From positions 1-53,468 of the IMG/VR virus record IMGVR_UViG_3300019132_000024: a stretch of DNA of 53,468 nt. One strand, 5' to 3'. The notes beneath the pieces were generated by a model, which searched no databases, was not told where the DNA came from, and saw nothing but the letters and a program-made list of their open reading frames with translations. Of the stretch, positions 8,664-18,700 are shown in pieces. This stretch comes from a virus. The first letter of the stretch is position 1; each line of letters opens with the position of its first letter. A program made the translations under genes and the position numbers.

Positions 8664-9332
8664 TTAGGCGCTCCTGGTCTTGAGGTAAGCGGTCACGGCA
8701 TTCACGATCGCCTGCCAGAGGCCGGCCGGAATGAGGTCATCAGGGACTTCGCGGGTATCGAGCGGCGGCTCGGGAGTCGCGACAACGATGGGCTGGGCAC
8801 TGTGCTGAGCCCGCGCCACGACGAGTGCCTGCTCGACGTCGTCGGCAGAGACGAGCGCCTTGTTCAGGCCGTCTCCCGCATAGTAGCTCTGCCCGCGACT
8901 GACCGTGCGGCTGCCGCCCTTGACGGTGTACGGCACCGGGAACGAGGCCCATTCCTTCGCCAGGTTGAGCATGAACTCGGCATCCGAGAGCGTGCCCTTG
9001 ATCCACTTGTCATAACCGCGGCGGCGGAGCAGATGGAACCCAAGCCGGTCCTGATAATCCGGCGTGAACCTGTCTTCCGCCTTCAGGTTGAGCTCTGTCG
9101 CCAGATCCCGGAGCGTGGCGTCCATGAACTGGTACCGGCCGCAGGCCGAGGAGCCAAAGGTCTTCGTCCGCCATTTCCCGTGGTCGAGTACCTCCTTCAT
9201 CGTCATCGATGTCAGGGGCTTTGGCATCCGATCCATGCGGTTGCCATAGACGGTGTCATAGCCTCTCGGCGCTTCCTTGCTGGCGATGAAGTCGAGCAGC
9301 ATCGCCGCCGGTTCTGGGACGGTCTTATCCAT
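8664..9332 (-). CDS. Endolysin, lambda R-like lytic transglycosylase (GH104 type)
   Basis: 222 aa cell-wall hydrolase. The N-terminal segment IASKEAPRGYDTVYGN matches the active-site region of lambda R (catalytic Glu at about 20), and SSACGRYQFMDATL matches the conserved GRYQ block, with KEWASFPVP matching the WASLPG block. No signal peptide, so it needs the holin. GAGGAA lies six bases before the ATG. The C-terminal 50 residues are variable. It cleaves peptidoglycan glycan strands at lysis. Confidence 0.85.
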   Translation of the reverse strand: MDKTVPEPAAMLLDFIASKEAPRGYDTVYGNRMDRMPKPLTSMTMKEVLDHGKWRTKTFGSSACGRYQFMDATLRDLATELNLKAEDRFTPDYQDRLGFHLLRRRGYDKWIKGTLSDAEFMLNLAKEWASFPVPYTVKGGSRTVSRGQSYYAGDGLNKALVSADDVEQALVVARAQHSAQPIVVATPEPPLDTREVPDDLIPAGLWQAIVNAVTAYLKTRSA

Positions 9333-9353
9333 GGGGATTCCTCACGATGTGAC

Positions 9354-9381
9354 AAAGAAAAAGCCGCTCTCAGGAGCGGCT
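9354..9381 (-). terminator. Rho-independent terminator before the lysis genes
   Basis: AGCCGCTC (9362-9369) pairs with GAGCGGCT (9374-9381); reading leftward it is followed by a T-rich run. It lies between the tail fibre accessory gene and the endolysin, so lysis genes need read-through or their own promoter. Confidence 0.75.
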
Positions 9382-9406
9382 CGTGGAAGCGACGATTTGC
9401 ACCCGA

Positions 9407-9871
9407 TCAGGCAGGCAGTGCGTGGGCCTGCTCCATAAGAGCGTCCATCGTGGGCTCATCGATGCCCACCCCGGCTGCGATCAGCGGCACAAAGACGCCG
9501 TCCCTGTCGAACTCGGTTCCGCGCTCGAGCGCCTCTTCGGCAGCAGCTTTCTGCAACCGATCCGCCATGCCGGCGATGTAGGCCTGGACCGCATCGAAGA
9601 GAGTTCCATCGCCGTGCGGCGTCACCTTCATGATCGTGCGGGCCCGCCACATGGCGACAACGCGCGGCGCCGGCGGCGGAGGAGGAGGCACGTACTCTTC
9701 GGGCACCCCGCCATCGGCCAGGAATCGCTCGTAAGCCTCGCGGATCTCACCAGACTCCGGGGGCGGGAGGGGCGTGTTCCACTCCGTGTCCCCAATTTTC
9801 ACGATACCCTTGCGCGGAGCGTCGGGCGCTTCCGGATTGGCTGGTTCGGTGTAGCGAACGTGCACTGTCAT
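9407..9871 (-). CDS. Tail fibre accessory/assembly-type protein
   Basis: 154 aa, starting MTVHVRYTEP four bases after the fibre stop, with GGAG upstream. The N-terminal half has a short beta-rich segment and a poly-proline stretch (PPPPPP), the C-terminal half an amphipathic helical part (FDAVQAYIAGMADRLQKAA). Proteins with this layout directly after a tail fibre are often fibre chaperones or caps; the role here is inferred from position. Confidence 0.5.
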   Translation of the reverse strand: MTVHVRYTEPANPEAPDAPRKGIVKIGDTEWNTPLPPPESGEIREAYERFLADGGVPEEYVPPPPPPAPRVVAMWRARTIMKVTPHGDGTLFDAVQAYIAGMADRLQKAAAEEALERGTEFDRDGVFVPLIAAGVGIDEPTMDALMEQAHALPA

Positions 9872-9873
9872 GT

Positions 9874-12800
9874 TCAAAGCTCCGCGTTAAAGTCCATGAC
9901 CGCAGTCCAGAAAGCGTTCCCTGAGGCTGTCGAAACGCCGTGGATGCGAACACAGTCCGGCCATACGGAAACGTTGACCTGCGCATTGTTGATGTTCTCG
10001 TCGATGCGGATCGTCGCGTAGCTCGGGAAGGCACGCATCGGTGTGGGGAAGTCGATCTGGTTCCCGTACAGTGCGCTCCCCGCGAAGCAGTTGCCGATGA
10101 TCGATACGTTCTTACGGAGGAAGTACCGCGCGCACAGGCGAAACTCTTCCGGGTAGGAGCGGTAGTCGTACTCGGTCGCAGCATAGCCAGCCTCCAGTTG
10201 GAGATCGGCAACGTTCACGTACCGGGCCAGCGTATCGAGGAGGTTGGAGATTCCCGGAGCGGCAAGGTAGTTGCCGCTGAGCCAGCCACCCTCGGACGGT
10301 GCGCGATAGGTCGTGCCGCAGGCTACGGCGATGGTGAACTCCAGGAAGGTGCCGGTGGACACGTTCCAAGTGCCGTCGCTGCATCCGGGAATCGTCACGC
10401 GGTAAGTACCCGCGCCCGCTGCGAGAGTGACATTCTTAACGTAGGATCGGGTGCCGTCGGCATTCCTTACTGCCACAGAGACAACAGTGTTCGGAACCGA
10501 CGGTAGAGCGCGGAACGAAATGGTGATGGGTTTGGCTTGAGGTGTTCCCCATTTCAGATCCAGCGCGTGGACGCCCTCTACCCGCTGACCAAGCGCCACG
10601 TAGTCACCCGCCGCGAGCGAGGCCTTAGCCCCGGTGCACTGAATATAGGCGTGGATCGTAGAGGCCAGGGACGTGTCCGTATTGCCCGCTATGCCGCAGT
10701 TCACACTGACTGTCCCGCTGTGAAGGAGGCGCCATCTGTCGGCCGGATAAGCACCCGTCGCGGATACAGCAGCGTCGCCCCGCTGACGCACGATGAAGCA
10801 GGCGTTGATGAGGCGGTTCTTCATGGCCACCGCAGGCGCGCCGAGGTTATCGAGAGCCTGCTGTCGCTGTGCTGCTGTGAGTGTCTGCGCCGCGTCGAAA
10901 CGGAGTCGGTTGCTCAGGGATGTGAGAACGGTCGTGGCGAAGTTGGGATCGTCCCCAAGAGCCGCCGCCAACTCATCCAGCGTGTCGAGAGCGCCCGGAG
11001 CCCCGGTCACTAGAGCATCTATGGCCGACTTTACGAAAGCCGTCGTGGCGATCTGCGTTGTATTGGTGCCCGTCGCCGCCGTCGGAGCCGTCGGCGTGCC
11101 CGTCAGAGCCGGGGAAGCGAGGTTCGCTTTTTTGCCGAGCTCCGTATCGACGTAGCTCTTATCGGCCTTCTGACCCACCGTGGACTCGAGAGCCGCGAGC
11201 ACAGCCTTGTCGGCCTTCTTGTCCAGATCCCACGGCGTCGGCACCCGCTGCGGCGCCAGGGCATCCACGCCGTTGATCGGCTCGCGATAGGCCACGGCCT
11301 GCGCCCCGCCCGCGAACAGCCTGAAGCCGCCACGCGAGGCGACGGACTTCATGATGTCGTTGGTCAGGGCGATGGACCCAAGCGCCTCGAAATAGTTGAT
11401 ACGCCGGAACCGCACGAACTCAGACACACCGTCACCGGTGCCAGCGACAAGGGTGTTGCGCTGCTCGTCAAAGTCGATGTCATTGACCACGTTCGACGCG
11501 CCGCCGAGGAAGCACTTGGACCCGGCCTGGAAGAGCGGGAGCTCGTCGCGGTAGATCTGGCGGCTCTGCTCGTCGGTCGGGCAATAGGCGGCGGCGCGCA
11601 GCAAGGCGACCGCTCCCGGGAAGAAGGCGTTCGCGCCGGGCGCGCTGTTGCCGTTGCCCGCGCCGACGGTAAAGCGCGCGTCAGGGAAGGATACGTCTTG
11701 CGTGCTCGCGGCGGTTCCGACAAGCTCCCCGTTCACCTTAAGCCTAAGAACGCCGGAACGGCGGGACGCTTCTATCAGGACGGGCCGATTGGCCGCGAGA
11801 TAGCCGTTTGCTGCGATTTGCACTGGGCCCACAGCGAAGGCGAGGTTGACGCCATTCTGGACAATCGAGATCCGGCCCGCTGGCCCCGTGCTGTTGGTGC
11901 GGCGGAGGATATAGGCGTTTGTCGCCGTGTCGGTGTACGGCATTGCCCAGATCAGATAGGAGAAGTCTCCCGTGCCGAAATCAAGCTCCGGGCTGGCAGG
12001 CATCTCCAAGTAGTCAGTGAGTGAGAATCCGGCAGTCCACGTCAGGTCCGCTCCCGAAGCCACAGTCGTCCGCTGGAGAGTGCCAACGACGTTGAGGCCC
12101 TTGCCCTTGTAAGAGCGGTCAGGGACGGCAGGGGTGACAGTAACGTTGTCTACGAAGCCCGCCGCCGTGGATCCTGCACCCTTGTAGAACTGGAAGTAAG
12201 TCTCGGTTGTCGCGGCGGTGAACTGAAGCGTAACCCGGCCCGTCCTTGCGACCACAGACCCGAGATCCGTCCCCGCGTGACCTGAGCGGCTTGCGGCAAC
12301 GGTCATGTCCTGACCGGTGGTCAGGTCGGCGGTCAGAACGTATGTCTGCCCCGGGATCGTTACGATCTTTTGCGAGACACGGGCCGAAGAGGTCGCGGAA
12401 GTCGTGAGCTTCGCCGCGCCATTGTCCCAAGTAACGGAGCCCGTGCCATCCCCGGTCGTGATTTCCCACCCCGTCAAATCAGACACAAACGCGCCATTCG
12501 TGACGATCACAGGGCGCACAGACACGTTGTCGAGGGACGTCGAGGGACTGCCGGCGCCACGATAGAACTGGAGGTAGGAAGTGGCCGTAGTGGCGATGAA
12601 CTCGAAGCTGTGCGTCCCGGCCCCGGAAACCGAGCGAGCGGAGAGGAGTTGAGTGCCGCCGTCCGTCGTGCCGATGGACAGGTTGAGAGCTCCGGAGGTA
12701 TCGAACTCCAACCGATACGAAGTCCCGGGAATCGTCGTGAGAGTCTGGCGGATATAGACGGTGCTGGATGCCGTCGACACCAGAAGGGCGGCGCCGCCGG

Positions 12801-15114
12801 ACCATGTGATTGAACCGTCCGTGCCAGTGAAGAGGCGCCAGCTCGTCAGGTCGCGATCGAAGGTGCCGTTGACTACGACATCTTCCTTCACCGACACGTT
12901 GTCGATGGCCATGGAAGCGTTGGTGCCGCTTACGCTGAAGGTCAGGTACGAGGTCGGGCCCGAGGCAACAAAGCTGTAGATCTTGCGCCCTGCGCTGCCG
13001 ATAGACCCCGCCGGGATCAGGCTCCCGTCCGTATGCGCCCCAACGCCCACGCGGAAGAAGCCGCTTCCCGTCACAAGGTCGAAGGACACCCGATAGGCTT
13101 TGCCCGCCACCGTAGGGATCGTTGTCCAGGCGAATCCGGAGCCGCTAGCGACGGAGATTACCAGATTGCCGGTCGGGGACGCGGTCAGCGTCGTGTTGGC
13201 ATCGGAACTCCAGCCCGCCGTGTCGGCAAAGGCCGAGCCGTTCGACACAAGCTCCGGATAGTCCGAGACGTTGCCGACGGCGCCCTCGCCCAAGGCAGCA
13301 AGCCTGATGTCGCCGGGTTGCCAGCCGGTGACGTAATTGATGGTCGCGTAGCTGACCATGCTGCTCGCTTTGTCGGCAGCTTTGGCGAGGAAAGTGAGTC
13401 CTGCCGACGAGGACTTATTGCCGATGGCGTCGTCGGACACGACACCCACCCACCCTCCGAGCGGGCGCGGGAAGTTGGCAATCGGGTTCCATTCTGTCTG
13501 GTGCTGCGTCGAGAGAATGTCCGCCGTGAGCATGGCGTAGTCGCGCACGATACCGGTTCCACCGACGGCCGCGCGGATCGTGCCATCCTTGAGAAGCCGC
13601 ACCGACCATGCCGTGCTGCCCGTCATATCCCAAACGGTGCCGTTCGGTAGAATGACCGAGAAGCCCGACTGTGTTCCGACAACAATGTGAGGGATCGGCA
13701 AGCCTGCCGCATTGAGCGGAGCGCCGGGAAGAACCTCGGCGTGAACGTCGTGTACCTGAGACGAGACGATGACCGGCAGGCTGTCGTCCAAGATATGTCC
13801 ATTCGCGACAGTGGCGTTGATGATGCCCTTGGCCCTGCCGCCCGCCGCCGCCGACGTGCCGGGATAGCGCCCGAACTCGTCAATCGACCAATCGATGTAG
13901 CAGAGTCCGGAGGCCCCATCCTCCGCACTGCCGATGTCGATGCCCCACAGAAGGAGCCCGTTTCGAGCCCAAACGCATTTTCCTGCGCGCTGCGCCTGAC
14001 GCCACAACTCAGCGCCGGCATGAGGGCCTGCCGCCGGGAAGATCGACTTCCACAGACGCGGGGTGCCCGTAGCGGTATCGAGATCCTGAAGGTCAAGAAT
14101 GTCCAGGCGTCCAGCCCGAAGCACGATGCCGGCCACAACCGGATGCTCGCGCCGTCCGCCGCGCACATTGGCGACGTTCAGGGGCTCATTGAAGTAAGTC
14201 GTCCAGCCGCACTTATAGATCCACTGGCCCCGGTCGTCGTCCAGCGTCGTGTCATAGACGAAGGTATCGACAACGCCCGTCGCGGACACCACCACCTTGT
14301 TGAGCAGGTCGTAGTAGAGCTTGCTCGCCGGTCCCGAGCCCGCCTGACCGGCCGACTGCGCCGACTGCTGCGCCGACTGTGCGGAAGAATCGCGGGCGGT
14401 CTTGGCTTCGGCGGCATGAGTGGCGATGGTGGCAACGCTGGCGTCGGCGCTCGCCTTGGCAGTCTCGGCGCGGTTTGCTTCGGAGGCCGACCTGTTGGCC
14501 TCAGTGACTGCCCTATCAGCCTCACCCTTGGACCGGTCAGCCTCGATCTTGGACACCTGCGAGTAGTGCTTGGAGCTGAACTCACCGTCAGCCACCGCGC
14601 CGGTCATCTTGTTCGCCCACTCGCGAGCCAGCGAGGCCGCGGCCACAGCCTCGGCCATTGCGGCCGGTTGATCCGCCTGTAGCCGCTGACCGTTCGACCA
14701 GTCGTTGGAACCAGGGCCGGTCTTGGCGTAGAGCAGGAACGGATCAACGTCCGTGCGCAGATAGAAGAACGGCGGCAGCTGGTTGTTGTACTGTGCGCGA
14801 TTGGCAAGCGTACCGGAAGCATCAGGCTTCAGGGGCAGGCCACCCTCCAGGCGCTCGATGAGTTCGACAACCTTCCTGCTCACCGTCGCAGTGGAGCGCC
14901 AATACTCGCCCCAATTGAGGATCGTGTAATCCTCGCCCGCGATCGTCGGGCCAGACCAGGGCTTCTGAAGCACAATGCGGGATGTCGTCGGGGCGCTGGC
15001 AATCGCCGCCACATACCCGCCCGCGATGAGCAGATCGCCCTCGGCGGCCACAAAGTTCGTGAGGTCGCCAATAACCTCTTGGCTACCGTGTTCGATAGAA
15101 ACCGTGTCGGCCAT
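9874..15114 (-). CDS. Large modular tail fibre
   Basis: 1746 aa, probable receptor-binding fibre. Order: N-terminal baseplate-like region; an Ala/Glu/Ser coiled coil at about 170-260; a beta-rich body to about 620; three tandem carbohydrate-binding-like jelly-roll modules at about 625-1005, each opening with a V[V/S]NG[T/S]F-like strand and ending DNVSV or DNVTV; a LamG-like domain at about 1035-1200 (LDFGTGDFSYLIWAMP); phage tail repeats with SPALTGTPTAP and TTAFV at about 1310-1400; and a C-terminal beta domain. The start overlaps the stop of the upstream gene (TGATG). The repeated sugar-binding modules suggest host surface polysaccharide as receptor. Confidence 0.85.
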   Translation of the reverse strand: MADTVSIEHGSQEVIGDLTNFVAAEGDLLIAGGYVAAIASAPTTSRIVLQKPWSGPTIAGEDYTILNWGEYWRSTATVSRKVVELIERLEGGLPLKPDASGTLANRAQYNNQLPPFFYLRTDVDPFLLYAKTGPGSNDWSNGQRLQADQPAAMAEAVAAASLAREWANKMTGAVADGEFSSKHYSQVSKIEADRSKGEADRAVTEANRSASEANRAETAKASADASVATIATHAAEAKTARDSSAQSAQQSAQSAGQAGSGPASKLYYDLLNKVVVSATGVVDTFVYDTTLDDDRGQWIYKCGWTTYFNEPLNVANVRGGRREHPVVAGIVLRAGRLDILDLQDLDTATGTPRLWKSIFPAAGPHAGAELWRQAQRAGKCVWARNGLLLWGIDIGSAEDGASGLCYIDWSIDEFGRYPGTSAAAGGRAKGIINATVANGHILDDSLPVIVSSQVHDVHAEVLPGAPLNAAGLPIPHIVVGTQSGFSVILPNGTVWDMTGSTAWSVRLLKDGTIRAAVGGTGIVRDYAMLTADILSTQHQTEWNPIANFPRPLGGWVGVVSDDAIGNKSSSAGLTFLAKAADKASSMVSYATINYVTGWQPGDIRLAALGEGAVGNVSDYPELVSNGSAFADTAGWSSDANTTLTASPTGNLVISVASGSGFAWTTIPTVAGKAYRVSFDLVTGSGFFRVGVGAHTDGSLIPAGSIGSAGRKIYSFVASGPTSYLTFSVSGTNASMAIDNVSVKEDVVVNGTFDRDLTSWRLFTGTDGSITWSGGAALLVSTASSTVYIRQTLTTIPGTSYRLEFDTSGALNLSIGTTDGGTQLLSARSVSGAGTHSFEFIATTATSYLQFYRGAGSPSTSLDNVSVRPVIVTNGAFVSDLTGWEITTGDGTGSVTWDNGAAKLTTSATSSARVSQKIVTIPGQTYVLTADLTTGQDMTVAASRSGHAGTDLGSVVARTGRVTLQFTAATTETYFQFYKGAGSTAAGFVDNVTVTPAVPDRSYKGKGLNVVGTLQRTTVASGADLTWTAGFSLTDYLEMPASPELDFGTGDFSYLIWAMPYTDTATNAYILRRTNSTGPAGRISIVQNGVNLAFAVGPVQIAANGYLAANRPVLIEASRRSGVLRLKVNGELVGTAASTQDVSFPDARFTVGAGNGNSAPGANAFFPGAVALLRAAAYCPTDEQSRQIYRDELPLFQAGSKCFLGGASNVVNDIDFDEQRNTLVAGTGDGVSEFVRFRRINYFEALGSIALTNDIMKSVASRGGFRLFAGGAQAVAYREPINGVDALAPQRVPTPWDLDKKADKAVLAALESTVGQKADKSYVDTELGKKANLASPALTGTPTAPTAATGTNTTQIATTAFVKSAIDALVTGAPGALDTLDELAAALGDDPNFATTVLTSLSNRLRFDAAQTLTAAQRQQALDNLGAPAVAMKNRLINACFIVRQRGDAAVSATGAYPADRWRLLHSGTVSVNCGIAGNTDTSLASTIHAYIQCTGAKASLAAGDYVALGQRVEGVHALDLKWGTPQAKPITISFRALPSVPNTVVSVAVRNADGTRSYVKNVTLAAGAGTYRVTIPGCSDGTWNVSTGTFLEFTIAVACGTTYRAPSEGGWLSGNYLAAPGISNLLDTLARYVNVADLQLEAGYAATEYDYRSYPEEFRLCARYFLRKNVSIIGNCFAGSALYGNQIDFPTPMRAFPSYATIRIDENINNAQVNVSVWPDCVRIHGVSTASGNAFWTAVMDFNAEL

Positions 15115-15314
15115 CACTTCACCCCGGACTTCTTGTATGTGGACTTCACCCCTTCACAGGCCTCGACCCATGCCACGGTTTCTCGCGGTAGCTCGTGCCC
15201 CTGATCGACTAGCGCACGGAAGCCTTTTTGGATCGCATCGAGGGCATCTCCGAGTGGCGGATAGGCCCGCGCGCGAAGAGGGCGGTAGTCCCTCTTGTGT
15301 TCAATCTTCGCCAT
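15114..15314 (-). CDS. Hypothetical phage protein, 66 aa
   Basis: Begins MAKIEHKRDYRPL at 15314, inside the end of the preceding gene; the longer frame to 15404 is shadow of that gene. Helical, charged, no family recognised. Overlaps both neighbours, as expected for translational coupling in the tail operon. Confidence 0.6.
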   Translation of the reverse strand: MAKIEHKRDYRPLRARAYPPLGDALDAIQKGFRALVDQGHELPRETVAWVEACEGVKSTYKKSGVK

Positions 15315-15777
15315 TGAAGACCACCTCAAACTCGCCTGGCGTGTGCCGCACAGACTCCACCACGACGCGGTACGTGCCAGGGTGCTCGAACGACAGTTCC
15401 GCAACCCCGTCCTCGACCTCGTACACCTCAGCCCCAGCCGGGTCGTGCACGGTCACGCGCGCAGGCACGGGCAGCTCACGCAGCACAAGGCCGTCCAGCA
15501 CTGCCGGGCAGCGGGACTTGGGACGCACCCGCATGCGCTCCAGATCGACATAGAAGGACACTGGGTCGCCGATCGCCGGGAGCCAGTGAAAGTCGCCAGC
15601 CGCTTCCAGGCGCTCCAGGCTCGCGACCGGCTGATTGCCAAAGCTGGTGATGTCGCCGGTGGTCTTGTCGTACCGGACATAATCGACGCGGCGATACTCG
15701 TTGTTGTGCGAGCCGTCGAGCTGACGGTCGTTGGCGAGGTAGGCCATACGCCTACGCTGGGCCGCAGACATCTTCAT
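15301..15777 (-). CDS. Hypothetical tail-region protein, 158 aa
   Basis: Beta-rich protein between tip protein J and the fibre. The C-terminal part (VPARVTVHDPAGAEV, then GTYRVVVES) looks like an immunoglobulin-like fold, so a structural tail protein is plausible. Overlaps gene J by four bases (ATGA). No named family recognised. Confidence 0.6.
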   Translation of the reverse strand: MKMSAAQRRRMAYLANDRQLDGSHNNEYRRVDYVRYDKTTGDITSFGNQPVASLERLEAAGDFHWLPAIGDPVSFYVDLERMRVRPKSRCPAVLDGLVLRELPVPARVTVHDPAGAEVYEVEDGVAELSFEHPGTYRVVVESVRHTPGEFEVVFNGED

Positions 15778-18700
15778 TTCGAGAGCTCCAGAACGTAGAT
15801 GGCGACACCGCCCATAAAGTCGTCCTCGACGCGGTAGGTGTGAACGCCCTTGGCCGGGCGGTCGATGGCGATGATCGTGGTCTGAAGGGTGTAGAGGCCT
15901 GCGCCAGAGTTGCCCTGGATGATGTAGTGGTTGTTCGTCAGGCTGCGAATCTCGTTACCGTCCCGAAGAATGCGCAGAGTGCCAGCATTGCCGATGGGAC
16001 GCAGCGTGCCCGGCTGACCGTAGTAGGTGGCCAGAATGAGCACTCGACCACCGCGCACGTTGATGCTGATCATAGCGGCAAGGCCCGTGCTCGCATCGGC
16101 CGCGTCGTTCGACACCGCGCTGTCTAGAATGGACTCGTTGTGGACAACGAGAGAGCCGACCTGGAGCTGGCCCGTAATGATCGCCTGATCTGTACGAAGC
16201 TTGGCTCCCTGTATGGTGCCGGTAACAACGAGGTCACCGTGGATGCCGAACTCTGACTGGAACGAGCCATCGAGGCGCCGAAACCCGGTGAGTCGGTATC
16301 CGCCGACCGCAGCGCCGTCCACGGTGAACGCGACGCCATGCTCTAGGCGCACGTTATTCACCTTGCCCTGAGCGTCATTAGCGGTGGCCGTGACGCTCGA
16401 CAGTTGAGTGATGACGCCACCCGAGCCGTTGATCTGAGCACTCAGGGAGGTGATGAACGTCGCGGTCGCTTCCCCACCCGTGCCGGTCAGCCCGACGGCG
16501 GTTTTGAGATCCTGGGTAAGCTGCGCTAGGGCCGTGAAGCCTGTGGTGGGATTGTTGGCGCGGCTCTCGAGCGTTGTTGTGCGCTCCGCAACAGCCTCGA
16601 TACTTCCCTCGGTTGTGCTGACGCGGGTCTGAAGGGACTCGATAGCGCTTGCAGATGCGCTCAACCCTGTCTCAGGGTCGTTAAGGCGCGCAGTGATTGT
16701 CGTGATCAGCTCGGCCAAGGCCTCGTCCTCGCTGACGCGAAGGCGGGCTTCCTCAAGGATGGCGGCGTGTGCGTTATCGATTGCGACCTTGATTAGGTTG
16801 CGCTGTTCGTAAGAGTGAACATCCTCGGTCGCAGCGGCGCTCGCCAGTTCCTCGACCTTATCGTTGAGTTTCTTCAGGTTGTCGCGAAGGGTGCGCTCAC
16901 CGATCTCAGAGATGGCGCGGATGTCCCGCTTCACCTGCTCCGAGAGCATTTCCATCTCAAGGATGAGGTCGGCGATCTCGCTGTTGATGACCGGCTTGAA
17001 GAGTTGAACCGTGGTGAAGACCGGATCGGAGGGAACGCCGCGACCGTTGATGGCATAGGCTCGGACCTGAACCTCGACACCCTCGCGGTACTCGACCACA
17101 TAGCTGCCGCTGGTCGCCTCGGCGTAGTGGATGTTTTGCCACTCGCCGCCCGCACCATAGGCGATATCGACCCTGTAAAGCCGGCACCCTCTAGCGCCGG
17201 CGGCGGCCCACTCCAACACCAGCGCTGTTGCCTTCTGAACCAAGTGGGCTCTCACCCATGGCAGGATCGGCGTCAGCTCGGCTTCATCGAGAATAACCTC
17301 CTTGATCGGCGGCGCCGGCGGGATCGCTTCGCCGAGCACCTGCCAGACCTCGGGCGCGTCATAGACGGCCGTGATCTGGATCCGGTCGAGGCCTTCGGGC
17401 TTCGCTGTGCGGATGATGTAGGGCCGGGCAAGTTCCGTCAGCGTGCCGATCAGTGCCGTGACCGGCAGGCGCCGGTTGGGCTTGCCGAACAGGCTCGTCA
17501 GCGTGCGGCCCGTCGTCTGCTCGATCACTGCCACGTCGTCGGCGTCGAGCGTAATGGTGCGCGGCCCGCTGGCCGTGATCGCGAGCGGCCCCCATTCCTG
17601 CCCTTGCTGGTCGCGCAGGACGGCATGAGTGCCGGCGGGCAGCGTCACGTCCGCGTCGAGCGTCAGGGTAAGGCCGGCGCGGGCGTCAACGCCCACGGCA
17701 ACCGTCGTGTCGAGGAACCATGTATCGATCCGAGCGCGGTCGTTCCGCTCCACGATCCGCCCGGCGCGCTCCATGGTGAGGCTGCGCGTCTCGCGGCGGT
17801 AGTAGGCCGAGGCGGCGAACCACTTCGCCAGCATATAGGCGTGATCATGGTCCGAGACGCCAAAGAGCTGCTTGCGGGTCGGCGTGAGCGTCTGAGCGCC
17901 GATCGTCGCCCGCACCTCGCCCCGGCGGTTCGTGTCGCCGTCAACGAAGTATTCGCCGATGATGTCGCTCTCGCCCCCGCCCACGTCGAGGTCGAAGTCG
18001 GCGCCGCTCGTGTCCTTGACGATCTGCCGGCGCGTGATGACGTGCCCGGCATAGGGGCGCGGTTCGTCGCGCACCATCGACCACACGTCGCCAATCATCG
18101 TCGGCTCGGCGCGGATCACGCCCAGGACCGTCGCGGCCGCCTCATAGACCGACACAGGCCCCCGGATCTGGCCGTCGAAGGTGTCGTGTTCGTTGAGCGT
18201 CAGGGCATAGTGCCGGAAGGTGTCGAGGTCGATCTTGCTGTCCGGGTAGGCGCCGCCATAGACTCGGTTCCGCAGGATGTCGAGCGCCGCCCAGACCGCC
18301 TTCCGTGTCGGCTGCTCCACCCAGGCCGAGCCGTTCCAAATCGGCAGGATCTTCGTCGTCTCGACCCAGATGTCGGAAAAGGTCATGGTGCTACCCATGG
18401 CCTCGGCCGAGATCTTCATCGCGATTTCCTGCACGTCCGGGCGCAGCGGCTCGTTGAACAGGTGCGCGCGCAGGCCGTCCCAGGTCAGGGCGGTGGCGGC
18501 CGAAACGCCCTGCTCCTCCAGCTCAGGCAGGAGGCGCGTGACGTGGTTGCGGGCGCGCACGGCCCAGCGGCCCGAGGGGACGTTGACGAACTTGGTCTTG
18601 CGCACCGCCCGGGTGGCAACGCCCTCGCCGATGTCCTCGAACAGCAGCCTCCAAGGGCCGATGACACGGCCGTCCTCATCGATCTCGGCGTACTGCACGA

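Noticed and set aside
8802-10021. Plus-strand frames of 259 and 212 aa over endolysin and fibre accessory
   Set aside because: Antisense shadows; the minus-strand genes have clear families.
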